Source of the DNA: JAHDCJ01 sp039028895
GTDB taxonomy: Bacteria; Bacteroidota; Bacteroidia; Chitinophagales; Saprospiraceae
Assembly (NCBI GenBank): GCA_039028895.1
Contig: JBCCHF010000017.1
Span: 1 to 64,000 of the forward strand
Reading direction: 5' to 3'
DNA: 64,000 nt
Position 1 is the first letter of the stretch. Each line of letters begins with the position of its first letter. Positions 32,185 to 39,252 of the stretch are shown here, piece after piece. Below the pieces are notes generated by a model. It was not told the DNA's origin and made no database searches. It was given only the letters and a program-made list of their open reading frames with translations. The translations under genes and the position numbers were made by a program.

Positions 32185-32775
32185 ATGATGCTACGCAAGC
32201 AATTTGTGACCAAATTTCTTATCCTATCAATTTTATTGTTCACCGGAATTCAAGCCTCCTCCGCTCAGGAGGATGAGAAGATAATCGATATAGGTTTTGA
32301 ATTCCAGGCTTATCCAACTGGCCTCTTACCTGGCATTAAAGCCACCTTTGGATTGGATTCAAGAAATGCCATCCATGTAAGGGCTGGTTTTAACCTTATT
32401 AACCACAGAGATCTTGGCGTTCAGGACAGTGAGAAAGGCTGGGGCGGTGGTGGCACCATAGGTTATGAGCATTATTTTGGAGACAATCTTACACGTTGGT
32501 TTGTAGGAGGGAGAAGTGATTTTTGGTATAATTCGATCAATTGGGAAAGTAACATTGGCCCAATAGTTAGCGGTAATACAAAGGTTTTTGTCATTCAACC
32601 CACTGTTATTGGTGGCTATATGTTTGAATTGGGTAACGGAAACATCGCTTTTGCCCCCACACTTGGCTTTGGTTTTGAGATTAATGCAGCTACTAACGGC
32701 GCAGAAGTTGGACAAGGTCCAATTGGACTCATTGGATTTGTTTTTGCAAAAAGAACAAGAAAGGCCGCAGAATAA
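32185..32775 (+). CDS. Small outer-membrane beta-barrel-like protein
   Basis: This 196-residue exported protein has a signal peptide (FLILSILLFTGIQASSAQ). The mature part alternates hydrophobic and polar residues: GFEFQAYPTGLLPGIKATFG, AIHVRAGFNL, GGGTIGYEHYFG, RWFVGGRSDFWYN, PTVIGGYMFELG, APTLGFGFEIN. This fits an eight-stranded outer-membrane barrel of the OmpW/OprF-N size class. No known family was identified. It begins two bases after the MocA-like stop, so it is probably cotranscribed, though a functional link is not obvious. A second ATG follows at once (32188). Confidence 0.75.
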   Translation: MMLRKQFVTKFLILSILLFTGIQASSAQEDEKIIDIGFEFQAYPTGLLPGIKATFGLDSRNAIHVRAGFNLINHRDLGVQDSEKGWGGGGTIGYEHYFGDNLTRWFVGGRSDFWYNSINWESNIGPIVSGNTKVFVIQPTVIGGYMFELGNGNIAFAPTLGFGFEINAATNGAEVGQGPIGLIGFVFAKRTRKAAE

Positions 32776-32888
32776 ATATTTGATATGGCCGAATTCCATT
32801 TCATAACTAACTGGAAAATAATCGGCAATAAACCTATGTTTAAATATTTAGCCTTTCCACTTCGAAAATATTATAAAAGGAACATTCC

Positions 32889-33920
32889 GTGAATCTCAAT
32901 TGGTCATTATTAATTCTTATAGCTCTTTGCCTAAATGTTTGGGCTTGCGATCAAGCAGAAAGCGAACCACCAGGTTTAAGATTCCTCGTAACTGCTGACC
33001 CTCAATATAGAATTGATGAAATAGACCCTGACAAAGGTTCAGCAATAAATGCAGATTATATTGCCGCCAAGATAAAGGATATGATCCTGAATGACGGTTA
33101 CAAAGGCCTCATCCTGGCAGGCGACCTTACCCATTTTGCCAAACCAGAGGAACTCTTCCGCTACCAGCAGTCCATTGAAGGATTTGAAGCTTATGTCTTC
33201 GATGGCATTGGTAACCACGACTATGAGTTTGTAAAAGAAGGAGACTCTGTCGAAATCGGCATTGAAGGCTTTGGTTTAGCCGACGTTCTCCCTGACCTTA
33301 CCAGAGATTGGAACGATGATACTTATCGCGTTTGGGAAACTGTAAGAAGTCGCGAACGCATAACCCCAATCAACACCTCCTACCCTAACTTGCATTATTC
33401 ATGGGATTGGGAAGATATCCACTTTGTACAACTAAACTTGTTTCCAGGCGATGAACCTGTCAACGAATCAACAGTTCATAACCCGTTAAAGGCATTGTCA
33501 TTTTTACAGGCTGATTTACAGCAACATGTTGGCAATTCTGGTCGTCCTGTAATTTTGGTCCAACACTATGGGTTTGATGACTTTTCGCTTGGGGTTGATT
33601 CTGAAGGAAATATTAATCCAAAAGGCCAATGGTGGTCACCAGAACAGCGTTCTACTTTTTGGGAAGCCATAGAGCCTTATAATATTGTGGTCATTTTTTC
33701 CGGTCATGCTCATTCATGTCGCCCGGTATGCTATTTACCCTGGGACGGCGAAAATATTGGGGAAGAAGAAGTTGGAGAGGAATTTATCCCAAGCTTTATT
33801 GCGGGAGCCTCACGTGAAGGATATTACATTGAATGTGAAGTTAATGAAACCGAATTGACCGTTAAGCGCTTCAAGCGAGAAGAATTACTTATGGAGAAGA
33901 CGCTACCTCTGTATCGATAG
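32889..33920 (+). CDS. Lipoprotein calcineurin-like metallophosphoesterase
   Basis: GTG 32889 begins a 343-residue protein with hydrophobic leader and lipobox NVWAC, so it is a lipoprotein. Metallophosphoesterase motifs are clear: VTADPQYR (DxQ in place of DxH), LAGDLTHF, GIGNHDYEF, LVQHYGFD and FSGHAHSCR. The change from DxH to DxQ at the first metal ligand is seen in some secreted branches. Residues near 165-185 (LHYSWDWEDIHFVQLNLFPG) resemble secreted phosphodiesterase or acid phosphatase members that act on nucleotides or phospholipid head groups; the exact substrate is unknown. It is 30 bases upstream of a GT2 gene and probably in the same transcript. Confidence 0.88.
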   Translation: MNLNWSLLILIALCLNVWACDQAESEPPGLRFLVTADPQYRIDEIDPDKGSAINADYIAAKIKDMILNDGYKGLILAGDLTHFAKPEELFRYQQSIEGFEAYVFDGIGNHDYEFVKEGDSVEIGIEGFGLADVLPDLTRDWNDDTYRVWETVRSRERITPINTSYPNLHYSWDWEDIHFVQLNLFPGDEPVNESTVHNPLKALSFLQADLQQHVGNSGRPVILVQHYGFDDFSLGVDSEGNINPKGQWWSPEQRSTFWEAIEPYNIVVIFSGHAHSCRPVCYLPWDGENIGEEEVGEEFIPSFIAGASREGYYIECEVNETELTVKRFKREELLMEKTLPLYR

Positions 33921-33950
33921 GTTCTACCTTTTTCTGAATACCTTTACCAA

Positions 33951-34880
33951 ATGGACCTTTCTATTGTCATACCTATTTTTAATGAAGAAAAAAATTTACC
34001 CATCTTATATGATCGCCTTTCAGCAGTATGTCAAAAATTAAGGGTATCCTACGAATTGATTTTTGTAAATGATGGAAGCAGCGACGGTTCTTTAGAAAAG
34101 ATTAGGTTACTATCAAATACAGACCAGGCTGTTGATTTTATTGACTTTAGTAGAAATTTTGGCCACCAGCTAGCAGTAACCGCGGGGCTTGATCATGCAG
34201 AAGGAGATGCCGTTGTAATAATTGATGGCGACCTTCAGGATCCGCCAGAATTTATTGAAGACCTTTACAGGAAATGGCAGGAAGGTTATGAGGTTGTTTA
34301 TGCCAAACGAAAAAAACGAAAAGGGGAAAAACGATTAAAAAGATATACTGCCGCCATATTTTATCGGATCCTTTCAAGTATTACTTCCATCAATATTCCT
34401 ATCGATACCGGAGATTTCAGGATCATCGATCGCAAGGTTGTGGAAGCCCTGAAACAAATGCCAGAGCACAATAAATTTATCAGAGGCCAAATTGCATGGA
34501 TTGGATTTAACCAGGTTGCCCTGGAATATGAAAGGGATGAGCGACATTCCGGCACGACCGGCTATACGATAAAGAAAATGTTCTCATTTGCCATGGACGG
34601 CATTACAGCATTCTCGAATTTCCCCTTACGTCTCGTCACTTTTGCCGGATTCGTAGTTTCCCTCGTCGCCTTCATACTTATTCTTTATGCCTTGTACTCA
34701 AAATTTATCTTAAAGGACTTTGTACAAGGATGGACATCCATCATGTTATCCATTCTTTTCCTTGGCGGAATACAGCTGATTAGCATCGGTATTATTGGTG
34801 AATACATTAGCCGCATTAACAATAATGCCCGTAATAGACCACTCTATATTATCAGGGAATCAAAAAAAAACAAAAAATAA
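33951..34880 (+). CDS. GT2 glycosyltransferase with two C-terminal membrane segments (DPM1/GtrB-like)
   Basis: This 309-residue membrane enzyme transfers a sugar from a nucleotide donor, probably to undecaprenyl or dolichyl-type phosphate. Seen: LSIVIPIFNEEKNLPIL, IFVNDGSSDGS, SRNFGHQLAVTAGLDHAEGD, the metal-binding IDGDLQDPPE, and ERHSGTTGY. Two hydrophobic hairpins follow (LVTFAGFVVSLVAFILILYA and MLSILFLGGIQLISIGIIGE). This arrangement is typical of polyprenyl-phosphate glucosyl- or aminoarabinosyl-type transferases (GtrB, ArnC). No flippase or acceptor glycosyltransferase is adjacent, so the target glycan is unknown. Confidence 0.9.
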   Translation: MDLSIVIPIFNEEKNLPILYDRLSAVCQKLRVSYELIFVNDGSSDGSLEKIRLLSNTDQAVDFIDFSRNFGHQLAVTAGLDHAEGDAVVIIDGDLQDPPEFIEDLYRKWQEGYEVVYAKRKKRKGEKRLKRYTAAIFYRILSSITSINIPIDTGDFRIIDRKVVEALKQMPEHNKFIRGQIAWIGFNQVALEYERDERHSGTTGYTIKKMFSFAMDGITAFSNFPLRLVTFAGFVVSLVAFILILYALYSKFILKDFVQGWTSIMLSILFLGGIQLISIGIIGEYISRINNNARNRPLYIIRESKKNKK

Positions 34881-34910
34881 ATTCCTGATTTTCAACACTT
34901 TAATATTTTT

Positions 34911-34944
34911 TTTGAAAAAAAATTAGTGAACCGGGTTAGGTTCT
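34911..34944 (+). promoter_or_regulatory. Candidate promoter of the serine hydrolase lipoprotein gene
   Basis: TTTG (34911-34914) and TAGGTTCT (34937-34944) are 22 bases apart, a fair match to the Bacteroidota pattern, about 62 bases before ATG 35007. Confidence 0.35.
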
Positions 34945-35006
34945 GCAAAATCGTTGGTACTAACCCTCGAATTTCATTAACAGCACTAACAAAAAATATT
35001 AAAACA

Positions 35007-36149
35007 ATGAAAACTTTAAAATTTAATCTTGCAATTCTCTTTTTCGCTTTTGTAGTATTTTCGAACACCGGATGTGAGGAGTTTAGTCCAAATGACACGC
35101 TTTGTACTGACTTTGCAATGAACCTCGACAAACTTGAGGAAAATCTTGTCGACGAATTGGATAGCCGTACAATGGGATACGCTTATGTAATTTCAAGAGA
35201 TGGTAACCACCAAAGATCAGGATCTGACGGAAATGGTCGTAACAATACAGATGGACAAAAAGACTTTTCAGTAAACAACCGTATGCAAGTTGCTTCTATT
35301 TCAAAAACTATAACAACTGTAGCAACTTTATCATTACTTGAAGAAAAAGGTGTAGACGTTAACAGTTCTGTAGAGCCTTACCTACCACCTCACTGGACTC
35401 GTGGCCCTGGAATTGAAAACCTGACCTTTTATGATCTTATATGGCAGAGTGCAGCATTGAATGTAGTCGGAACACAGGGCTTTAATGCTACTCGCTACGA
35501 TTCACTACAAGCTTATGTTTTAGCAGGTGCACAGGGCAATAAAAATGTAAGAAGATATTCGAATACCAACCATGGCATGTTGAGAGTTATCCTTCCTCGT
35601 CTTTGGGATGTACCTCGCCCTAACGATGGCCTTTATGATGAAGACTTCACAACAAGTGTATACAAGCAGTGCATCCAGGATGTTATTTTCGACAAGATTG
35701 GAGTCAATAATGCCGACTGTCTTCCTCCAGGCAACAACCCTAATCTTGCGTACACAGGCCCCGCAGATGTCTCAGGCGGATCAGGCGGATCAAGTGACTT
35801 TTCAAATGTAGCTGGCGGAATTGGATGGAATTTATCAACAATGCATATTGCCAACTTCTTCGCTCACTCAATGTTTGCCAACACATTTATCAGTGACGAT
35901 GCTATCGACCTGATGATGAATGATGAAGCAGGATTCTGGAATTCAAGAGACGGTGACAAAGGCCGTTACATCTGCAAACTGGGTGGATGGAACTACGGAG
36001 GCACACCTTCAAGCAACTTTAACTCCTGCATTATGCAATATCCTGGCGGTTACCAGGTGACAATCTTTGTCAACTCAAACCTTACCAACGGCAAAAGCCT
36101 TGGAAATGTAGCCCGAGATGCATACGACGATGCATGGGGATGTAACTAG
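35007..36149 (+). CDS. Lipoprotein serine hydrolase (beta-lactamase/DD-peptidase fold)
   Basis: I chose ATG 35007 (MKTLKFNLAI), giving 380 residues with a lipobox SNTGC at Cys23; the frame before it has no signal features. SxxK is ASISKTITTV (near residue 97), followed by LSLLEEKGVDVNSSVEPYLP, and YSNTNHG (near 184) is the Tyr-x-Asn motif. These place it in the serine beta-lactamase-like family (class C/esterase EstB). The mature domain contains an uncommon Cys-rich stretch including NADCLPPGNN. No resistance role should be assumed; peptidase or esterase activity on cell-wall or exogenous substrates is likelier. It converges on the LytTR regulator with 10 bases between. Confidence 0.82.
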   Translation: MKTLKFNLAILFFAFVVFSNTGCEEFSPNDTLCTDFAMNLDKLEENLVDELDSRTMGYAYVISRDGNHQRSGSDGNGRNNTDGQKDFSVNNRMQVASISKTITTVATLSLLEEKGVDVNSSVEPYLPPHWTRGPGIENLTFYDLIWQSAALNVVGTQGFNATRYDSLQAYVLAGAQGNKNVRRYSNTNHGMLRVILPRLWDVPRPNDGLYDEDFTTSVYKQCIQDVIFDKIGVNNADCLPPGNNPNLAYTGPADVSGGSGGSSDFSNVAGGIGWNLSTMHIANFFAHSMFANTFISDDAIDLMMNDEAGFWNSRDGDKGRYICKLGGWNYGGTPSSNFNSCIMQYPGGYQVTIFVNSNLTNGKSLGNVARDAYDDAWGCN

Positions 36150-36159
36150 AAGCGTTTTT

Positions 36160-36906
36160 TCAAATCATATTGAGCAATTCAATGAGCCGGTCCCGCTTTC
36201 GAGTGGAGACCGGCAATATTGTTTTATCCCGCATCACAATCAAGCCTCCGTCAGTTTTATCATACCTGAGCACTTGGTGAATATTTACCAAATACGAATG
36301 ATGAGGCCTGTAAAACCCGAAAGGTTGTAACATATCTTCATACTCCTTCAGGTTTCTAGAAATAAACAACTCGCGGCCGTCAGACAGGAAAAAACGGGTA
36401 TAACTTCCCTCCGCTTTACAGTGCATAATTTCTGAAACTCCAACAATATGAATACTGTTGGCATCTTTTAGGATAATCTTTTTATTGGTATTCGAAAAGG
36501 CCTCTACATTGCTGAAAAGGACAGCCAACTTGAGGTTCAGATTTTCCTTTTCGATTGTCTTTTTTGCTTTCTCAACTGCATTGATCAAATCTTCAGGGTC
36601 AACCGGTTTGAGCAAATAATCCAGGGCGCTAAATTTGAAGGCATCTACAGCATATTCGCCATGAGCAGTAATAAAGATCACCTCAAAGTCACGTTGGCGA
36701 ACTTTCCTCAATAGGTCCAGTCCAGTACCATCATCCATAAGCACGTCAAGGAAAACGAGTTGAGGATCATACTTTTTGATGGCTTCAATGCCAGAGGCAA
36801 CACCATGCGCCTCCCCTATTACCTCGACTTCAGGACAAAACATCTCCAGAAATTTTTTAAGGAGATTTCTAACTGCAGTTTCATTATCAATTATTAATGT
36901 TCGCAT
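36160..36906 (-). CDS. LytTR-family response regulator
   Basis: This 248-residue regulator has a receiver domain (LIIDNETAVRNLL, phospho-acceptor Asp54 in VFLDVLMDDGTG, VIFITAHG, and LLKPVD with the conserved Lys) and a C-terminal LytTR DNA-binding domain (about 145-245: EIMHCKAEGSYTRFFLSDG, ISRNLKEYEDML, YRPHHSYLVNIHQV). LytTR regulators bind paired direct repeats upstream of promoters. It is transcribed with the sensor kinase (33 bases between), its probable partner. A strong candidate target is the divergent M43 protease promoter, where a 21-base-period direct repeat exists; that link is inference. Confidence 0.93.
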   Translation of the reverse strand: MRTLIIDNETAVRNLLKKFLEMFCPEVEVIGEAHGVASGIEAIKKYDPQLVFLDVLMDDGTGLDLLRKVRQRDFEVIFITAHGEYAVDAFKFSALDYLLKPVDPEDLINAVEKAKKTIEKENLNLKLAVLFSNVEAFSNTNKKIILKDANSIHIVGVSEIMHCKAEGSYTRFFLSDGRELFISRNLKEYEDMLQPFGFYRPHHSYLVNIHQVLRYDKTDGGLIVMRDKTILPVSTRKRDRLIELLNMI

Positions 36907-36939
36907 TGGGTTACTTTTTTATTGTTTGAGCAAATGCAG

Positions 36940-38901
36940 TTAACTCATGACCAAAGGAATCTGGATGGTTACCTTAGTACCAGCAATTTCCCTATTCGTA
37001 TCCAGCACATCATTAATGAAGAGCTTCGCCTTTCGCTTTAGTTTCCTGTTGAGCACGGTTAATCGATCTTTGGTAATCCTTGTTGCCATAGACTCGTGCT
37101 GCTTTTGGTAATCAGCTTTGATCCGGGCAGCTTTTTCCCGACCGACCCCATTGTCTTCAATCGTAAACTCGAGTATGTCTTCTATTTTTTCAAATTTGAT
37201 CTTTACTTTTCCGGCCTCTTCTTTATGCAAAAGACCATGTTCCAATGAATTTTCGATAAATGGCTGAGCCAACATTGGAGGTACAGCTGTAATCTCCTGG
37301 TCCAAACCAGGGTCACATTCAATGGAAAAATCGAAACTGTCATTAAATCTGACTTTTTGGAGATTAAGATAATTTTCCAAGGTGGCGATTTCCTGATCAA
37401 GTTGAATATAATCTTCCCTGCTATTTTCAAGGATTAGGCGCATCAACTTGGCGAATTTTGATAGGTAAAACGCAGCTTTAGGACCATCTGACTTTTCAAG
37501 AAAGAAGTTCTGGATCGCTGTAAGTGCATTAAAAATAAAGTGAGGGTTCATCTGGCTCCTGAGCAACTTCTGTTGCATCAGAAGGGTTTTTCGCTTTTCC
37601 TCAGATAGCTTTTGCTGGTTAAAATAGTAAACAGCAGCAAAAATGGCCAAGGTGAAAAAAGCCAGGAACAGGATCAATCCATTTTTTTGCCTTAGCCTTA
37701 ATGAAGCAACTTCAGCATCTTGTAAAAGGTCATCAATTTCTTTCTGCTTTTTTGCAGCTTCAAATTTTTCTGTAAGGAGATTTATCTGTTCATTCTTCTC
37801 TACATTAAACAAACTGTCCGATAATGAATGGTAAGCTTCCTTGTGCGCCAGCGCTTTTTTGTAATCGCCTTGTTTTTTATGCAGTTGGTAAAGTTGCTCC
37901 TCATTGCCCAGGATGGCCGGAATTTCTCCACCACTTTTTGCCTCCACAAGGCCTTTTTCGGCAAACCTGATAGCTTCTCTGTTCTTACCTTCGGTTTCCA
38001 GCACCTTTGCCTTTACCCGAAATGCCCGACTCCTTGATTCAAAATCCCGGTAATCTGATGCCAGTACGATTTCCGCATTTTCAAGAGCATCTTCGTAGGC
38101 TCCCTTTTCGAAATAAATATGACTTAACGATGAGGCTGACTTCACTATACCAGGGGCCACATTAAGCTTGATACTGATTTCTAAACCTCTTTTGGCGTAG
38201 ACAAGAGCATTGTCTAAATCATCCAATTTAAGATAAAGTCCGGCCAGGTTGACACAGCCAACCATTATGGTATAATCGTCTTTTAATCGTTTTGCCAGCT
38301 CAATGGCCTTGGTAAAGTATTCCATGGCTAGTGTGTCACGACCTATTCGGTTTTGTACGATCGCAACATTCATATAGGAAGGTGCCAGTCCGCTAATATC
38401 TTCTTCGGCTTCATCAATCTCAATGGATTTAAAGTAATACTCCAAAGCTTTTTCATAATTATTGGAGTAGTAATAATTTCTGCCAAGATTGTGCAGGCTG
38501 GTTGCCAATCCTCTTTTATCATCTGTGGTTTCCCAAATGTCAATAGCGGAGCGGGTCAATTCCATGGCTTTTTCCAAATCTCTGCTATTAAATGCAACCA
38601 TTGCCAAGACATCAAGAGAAATAGCCTGACCTTTTTTGTAACCAATTCCGGCAGAATGATCTCGACCGAGCGTTGCGTAGGTAACCGCTGAATCTATAAG
38701 TCCTTGTTTGATAAATTGTTCTGAAATATTGAGATAAAGGTCGGCTTTCATCGGGCCGTCAGCAGTGACCAATTCATTTTTTAAACTGTCAAGCAATAAG
38801 GGTGACTGACCGGAAGCGGCAAAATAAGTGCACCAAAAAAATAATGTGATCAACTGGCTTAACCAGAAGTACTTTGAAAATCGGGTGGTAATAGCTTTCA
38901 T
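36940..38901 (-). CDS. TPR-containing histidine kinase of the LytS/YehU (His_kinase) type
   Basis: This 653-residue sensor has a signal-anchor segment (WLSQLITLFFWCTYFAASGQ), about eight tetratricopeptide repeats in the periplasmic or extracellular part (for example LATSLHNLGRNYYYSNNYEK and ALEYYFKSIEIDEA), a coiled-coil linker, one membrane helix near 415-432 (ILFLAFFTLAIFAAVYYF), the phospho-acceptor region SQMNPHFIFNALTAIQNFF (near His 452) and a HATPase with FIENSLEHGL and DNGVGREKA. The PF06580 kinase type is the usual partner of LytTR regulators. TPR sensors of this kind are common in Bacteroidota; the ligand is unknown. It diverges from the M43 protease gene. Confidence 0.92.
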   Translation of the reverse strand: MKAITTRFSKYFWLSQLITLFFWCTYFAASGQSPLLLDSLKNELVTADGPMKADLYLNISEQFIKQGLIDSAVTYATLGRDHSAGIGYKKGQAISLDVLAMVAFNSRDLEKAMELTRSAIDIWETTDDKRGLATSLHNLGRNYYYSNNYEKALEYYFKSIEIDEAEEDISGLAPSYMNVAIVQNRIGRDTLAMEYFTKAIELAKRLKDDYTIMVGCVNLAGLYLKLDDLDNALVYAKRGLEISIKLNVAPGIVKSASSLSHIYFEKGAYEDALENAEIVLASDYRDFESRSRAFRVKAKVLETEGKNREAIRFAEKGLVEAKSGGEIPAILGNEEQLYQLHKKQGDYKKALAHKEAYHSLSDSLFNVEKNEQINLLTEKFEAAKKQKEIDDLLQDAEVASLRLRQKNGLILFLAFFTLAIFAAVYYFNQQKLSEEKRKTLLMQQKLLRSQMNPHFIFNALTAIQNFFLEKSDGPKAAFYLSKFAKLMRLILENSREDYIQLDQEIATLENYLNLQKVRFNDSFDFSIECDPGLDQEITAVPPMLAQPFIENSLEHGLLHKEEAGKVKIKFEKIEDILEFTIEDNGVGREKAARIKADYQKQHESMATRITKDRLTVLNRKLKRKAKLFINDVLDTNREIAGTKVTIQIPLVMS

Positions 38902-39006
38902 GAACGCACAACTTGATTTAACAATGCATAAATCTTTTAGGGAAAACCCAATAAATGGGAACCCTTATTATTATGATACGGCATTAACTTGGTACGGTAA
39001 TGAAAG

Positions 39007-39041
39007 CCGGTCATCTCCAAACTGACCGGTATTTTGTTTTG
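39007..39041 (+). terminator. Terminator-like hairpin in the divergent region
   Basis: CCGGTCA (39007-39013) pairs with TGACCGG (39023-39029) over a 9-base loop and is followed by TATTTTGTTTT. No plus-strand gene ends just before it, so it may end a short leader or small RNA, or be fortuitous. Confidence 0.45.
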
Positions 39042-39106
39042 ATGAGGCTTGTCTTTACCAAATGTACATATTTTGTTTTGAAAATGAAAGATTTAGGAGC
39101 TCGCCA

Positions 39107-39127
39107 GGTTCAATTCTCAAATGAACC
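39107..39127. promoter_or_regulatory. Inverted repeat upstream of the M43 protease promoter
   Basis: GGTTCA (39107-39112) and TGAACC (39122-39127) form a 6-9-6 inverted repeat three bases before the direct repeat. Possibly part of the same control region. Confidence 0.35.
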
Positions 39128-39130
39128 CTG

Positions 39131-39166
39131 ACACTTATCAATTCAATCCCTACACTTATCAATTCA
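39131..39166 (+). promoter_or_regulatory. Perfect 15-base direct repeat, candidate LytTR operator
   Basis: ACACTTATCAATTCA occurs at 39131-39145 and again at 39152-39166, with a period of 21 bases (two helical turns). It ends three bases before a TTTC/TATATTTA promoter candidate. LytTR regulators are known to bind direct repeats with about this spacing just upstream of the promoter, and a LytTR two-component pair is adjacent. Confidence 0.55.
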
Positions 39167-39169
39167 GCC

Positions 39170-39200
39170 TTTCCTAGAGCTCTTTATGCCTATATATTTA
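39170..39200 (+). promoter_or_regulatory. Candidate promoter of the M43 protease
   Basis: TTTC (39170-39173), 19 bases, then TATATTTA (39193-39200), each one base from the TTTG/TAnnTTTG pattern, 52 bases before ATG 39253. Confidence 0.45.
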
Positions 39201-39252
39201 CGCCCAAGCCCTAACAGCAATGATTTTATGTAAACCTTCAATTTCCTTACAC

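Larger units (their letters stand above)
38902..39252. other. 351-base divergent intergenic region between kinase and M43 protease
   Basis: The gap holds, from left to right, a terminator-like hairpin (39007-39029), an inverted repeat (39107-39127), a perfect direct repeat (39131-39166), and a candidate promoter for the protease (39170-39200). A promoter for the kinase on the minus strand must also be here but was not located. Confidence 0.6.

Noticed and set aside
32359..32828. Minus-strand frames of 146 and 70 codons over the small outer-membrane protein
   Set aside because: The plus-strand protein has a signal peptide and barrel-like strands; the antisense frames have no features and no upstream signal.
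34900..34925. T8-G-A8 symmetric stretch after the GT2 gene as a terminator
   Set aside because: An all A/T stem next to a possible promoter is too weak to support a terminator call.
35007..36149. Beta-lactamase resistance gene
   Set aside because: SxxK and YxN are present but the rest fits the broad serine hydrolase/esterase family; lipoprotein context gives no support for antibiotic resistance.
38828..39025. Plus-strand frame ending in LTWYGNESRSSPN in the kinase/protease gap
   Set aside because: Its first part is antisense to the kinase start. The similarity to YTWYGN in the protease comes from a 15-base identity that is most likely chance.
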